A DNA stretch of 64,000 nt from Myxococcales bacterium (GTDB lineage: Bacteria; Myxococcota_A; Polyangia; Palsa-1104; JAEUJZ01): the NCBI GenBank assembly GCA_016794465.1, contig JAEUKA010000036.1:1-64000 (forward strand), read 5' to 3'. Below are positions 61,708 to 64,000 of the stretch, in pieces. The notes below the pieces were generated by a model. The model made no database searches. It was not told where the DNA came from and saw only the letters and a list, made by a program, of their open reading frames with translations. Within the stretch, counting starts at the first letter, position 1. Each line of letters begins with the position of its first letter. A program made the position numbers and the translations under genes.

Positions 61708-63705
61708 CTACTGACTGGTGAGCCGGCCAAACACCTGCGGACCGTTGCGCGTGATTGCGGGAACCAGGCCACCTTCTCGCTGCAGTGCGGAGATCAGCAG
61801 CGTCGTTCCTTTGGCCTGGAAGCGCCGACCGGTGCGAACGTGGGTCACTTCTCCACTGAGATCGACCGACAGCTCGTCATCGTCGCCGGTCAGCTCGTAG
61901 AACTCGTCGTCCGTCACCACCAAAAACGGCAGCGCTTCGTTGACGAGGTTGCGCTTGTGAATGAACGCGTAGCTCTTGGCAATCACCACCGCGATGCCAG
62001 CGCCCTTCAGCGCCCACACCGCTTGCTCGCGACTTGAGCCAGAGCCCCAGCCCTCTTCAGCGACGACGATGTTCTGACCGGCCCGCGCAAGGTTTGCAAA
62101 GCCCGGACGAACGAACTCGAAGCAGTGATCACCCAGCTCTTTGAAGTCGGTGAGGTGGCAAAACTGACCCGGAATGATCGCGTCGGTGTCGATGTGATTG
62201 CCAAAGCGCTGCGTGCGACCCACGACTGTCACCGGAGCGACGCTGCTGGCACGGGCGGTGCTCGGTCCCGACTCGGCAACTGTCGCGACCTCGGGCTCAC
62301 TCAGTGTCACCGCTGGCAACGACTGCTCGCCACGACGCAGGATGCGCAGATAGCGGTCTTGATCGATCGAAGCGAGCAGCTCACGCGGGTCCCGGACCAC
62401 CATCCCCAGCGACGCCGCAGCCACCGATGGACCCGAAGCCAGCCAGGCCAGCGAGCCTTCGCCCATGCGGTTCGGATAGTTGCGATTTTGCGACGACAGC
62501 CATGTCTCGCCCTTGCCGGCCCGCTGACTCGCCACCCCAAGACACATCGAGCAGCCGGGCGGATCAATCTGAAACCCGGCCTGCTCATAAAAACGCCACA
62601 GCCCCGCTTCGTACAGCCGCCCTTGAATCGACAGATCCCCGGGAACGACCAGGCGACGACCGCTGCCCGTCGGCTCCATGCCGCGCTTCAGTGCTTGCTC
62701 CAGCAATAGTGCCCCGAGCACCAGCTCCTCTTCCGTCGTCGTACACGCCCCGATAAAGACCCCATGGACCTGCATCCCGACGTGCTGCGCCAAGGGCACG
62801 ACGTTGTCCGGCGAAAACGGCTTCGCGACCAGCGGCTCCAGCGCGTCGAGCCGAATCTTGTGTCGGGTCAGGTAGGGCGCATCTTCATCGGCGCGGAAAA
62901 AGCGAGCCTCAGCAGCGCTCGATTCGTCGGTCCTTTGTGCCAGCCATGCTGCCGTGACCGCGTCCGGCTCGAAGATCCCGTTGAGCCCGCCAAACTCTGC
63001 CGTCATGTTGGCAATCGTGAAGCGCATGTCGGTCGAAAACGACGCCACCGCTGGCCCGCGATACTCGACGCTGCGCTCCATCGCAACCGTGTTTCGACCC
63101 AGCTCCCCAAGGGTGCGCAGGATGATGTCTTTGCCGGTCAGACCAAATCCCGGCGCGCCCACGTACTCGACGGAGATCGCCTCTGGAACCTCGATCCACG
63201 ACTCACCAAGGACCATCGCCGCCGTCACATCGGCGCCGCCGAGCCCAATCGCAAACGAGCCGAGTCCGCCATGCGACGACGTATGCGAGTCCGCCCCAAT
63301 CACAACCTGCCCCGGCAGAAGCAGGTCGCGATAGAACTTGGTGTGCAAGATCGTCTGATTCGCGTCGTAGAAGTGCCGCAGCCGTCGCTCGGTAGCAAAG
63401 TTCCGCGACAGCTGGACCAGCTTTTGGGCACGCGGATCGCTCCGCAGCGTCGTCGGATCGACGGTGTGATCGACTGCCAAGAAGAACCGGTCCGCGTTGT
63501 GGAGCGGTGGCCGACCCAGCGCCTGATACGTCTTGTCCATCCCGTTCCACGCCAGCTCGCTGGCAATGGTCCAGTCGACTTTCACGCGCAGGATGTCGCC
63601 CGCTTGCACCCACGGCCGCGACAGCCCCATCGCGTGGGCCGCCAAGATCTTTTGCGTAAGCGTCATCGCTCGACGCGACGGAGTCTGCATCGTCATCATC
63701 ATCAC
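61708..63705 (-). CDS. Aconitase-superfamily hydro-lyase, LeuC-LeuD fusion
   Basis: A 665-residue protein joining both halves of 3-isopropylmalate dehydratase-like enzymes. Residues 14-480 are the large (LeuC/aconitase) part with the Fe-S Cys ligands GACTTTEEE (Cys321) and CSMCLG (Cys385, Cys388). Residues about 495-660 are the small swivelling part (FGNHIDTDAIIPGQF ... EEGWGSGSSREQAVWAL). Most bacteria have separate LeuC and LeuD. The substrate (isopropylmalate, homocitrate or other) cannot be told. Start codon is uncertain: GTG 63705, ATGs at 63702-63696 and 63690, or the LeuC-like MTLTQKILA at 63666. Confidence 0.9.
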   Translation of the reverse strand: MMMMTMQTPSRRAMTLTQKILAAHAMGLSRPWVQAGDILRVKVDWTIASELAWNGMDKTYQALGRPPLHNADRFFLAVDHTVDPTTLRSDPRAQKLVQLSRNFATERRLRHFYDANQTILHTKFYRDLLLPGQVVIGADSHTSSHGGLGSFAIGLGGADVTAAMVLGESWIEVPEAISVEYVGAPGFGLTGKDIILRTLGELGRNTVAMERSVEYRGPAVASFSTDMRFTIANMTAEFGGLNGIFEPDAVTAAWLAQRTDESSAAEARFFRADEDAPYLTRHKIRLDALEPLVAKPFSPDNVVPLAQHVGMQVHGVFIGACTTTEEELVLGALLLEQALKRGMEPTGSGRRLVVPGDLSIQGRLYEAGLWRFYEQAGFQIDPPGCSMCLGVASQRAGKGETWLSSQNRNYPNRMGEGSLAWLASGPSVAAASLGMVVRDPRELLASIDQDRYLRILRRGEQSLPAVTLSEPEVATVAESGPSTARASSVAPVTVVGRTQRFGNHIDTDAIIPGQFCHLTDFKELGDHCFEFVRPGFANLARAGQNIVVAEEGWGSGSSREQAVWALKGAGIAVVIAKSYAFIHKRNLVNEALPFLVVTDDEFYELTGDDDELSVDLSGEVTHVRTGRRFQAKGTTLLISALQREGGLVPAITRNGPQVFGRLTSQ

Positions 63706-63761
63706 CGCCGAGGGATTCGGCTACCCCGGTGTTGCTGGTTGCGGATTTGCGAAAGAGAGGA

Positions 63762-64000
63762 CTAGATTCCGCCGTCTTTTTTGGCCACGCAGGAGTCGCC
63801 AGCCGGCGTCGACACGCCGTACACACGAATGTTGTAGTTGTTCATCGTGTACGTCGCGGGCTTCTCGGGAGAGTTCGTGCCACGCACCACCACATAGTAC
63901 GGACCGGGCGCCGGCAGGTTCGGCGCTTCAAGGCAGCCATTGTCAACCGCCGTCAGATCCGCGACGACGCGCTGTGGCCGATCCACGCCACTATCGTCCT
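63762..64000 (-). CDS. Exported protein, C-terminal part (runs off right edge)
   Basis: The frame is open to the end of the window, with at least 78 residues. PAPGPYYVVVRGTNSPEKPATYTMNNYNIRVYG is beta-rich and resembles the end of pre-peptidase C-terminal (PPC) domains. Two Cys are visible (DNGCLEAPN and GDSCVAKKDGGI). The missing N-terminus prevents further identification. Confidence 0.5.
   Translation of the reverse strand, partial: DDSGVDRPQRVVADLTAVDNGCLEAPNLPAPGPYYVVVRGTNSPEKPATYTMNNYNIRVYGVSTPAGDSCVAKKDGGI

Overview
The window is a stretch of a GC-rich bacterial chromosome. It most likely comes from a predatory or social member of the Myxococcota (old Deltaproteobacteria). The signs are several Hanks-type Ser/Thr kinases and degenerate kinases, many small lipoproteins with clear lipoboxes, a kinase cluster with HEAT repeats, a PEGA-domain protein, an FG-GAP protein with a MYXO-CTERM-like tail, a DUF1592/DUF1552 pair and a DUF3160 protein. 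I cannot name the genus from the sequence alone.

Layout. 1-3.2 kb is accessory DNA: the tail of an IS3-type transposase, a DUF6994-like gene, three tandem copies of a ParE/RelE-type toxin-antitoxin module (the third toxin is cut off after a few codons), the 3' half of a tRNA-Leu gene with its terminator, and an array of a 43-bp repeat. 3.2-16.3 kb holds a hypothetical gene, a CHAP/SH3 peptidoglycan hydrolase, a phospholipase C/P1 nuclease-like membrane protein, a TPR protein with a pseudokinase, lipoproteins, MazG, a STAS (stressosome-type) regulator, a Nudix hydrolase and an active Ser/Thr kinase. 16.3-30 kb holds the FG-GAP surface protein, DUF3160 protein, a phospholipase D-like lipoprotein, a ROK/polyphosphate glucokinase-like kinase, a TPR-barrel protein, an aldose epimerase, an acyltransferase-TPR fusion and a flippase-like membrane protein.

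30-40.7 kb is a minus-strand signalling cluster: kinase-HEAT, pseudokinase-HEAT and PEGA-domain genes. The first kinase gene appears to be broken in two by a 3.7-kb segment (36.54-40.25 kb). This segment carries a HEAT-like gene and a methyltransferase gene and is bounded by a 12-bp direct repeat and short inverted repeats. 40.9-44.1 kb holds a VWA lipoprotein and a methyltransferase with a regulatory domain.

44.1-49.2 kb is the most unexpected part. It is a four-gene minus-strand unit that begins with a homologue of the ethanolamine microcompartment shell protein EutL, with no other microcompartment gene in view. EutL is followed by a cytochrome P460-like lipoprotein, a DUF1592-type cytochrome c protein with an inserted CBM48-like domain, and a Tat-exported DUF1552 protein. 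49-64 kb holds a coiled-coil secreted protein, a beta-propeller lipoprotein, three inverted copies of the 43-bp repeat, a pair of SPFH (prohibitin-like) proteins with a BrkB/YihY protein, several small envelope proteins, PhoH, a DsbD-like protein with a thioredoxin domain, and a LeuC-LeuD fused hydro-lyase. A secreted-protein gene runs off the right edge. No rRNA, complete tRNA, CRISPR array or replication origin was seen.
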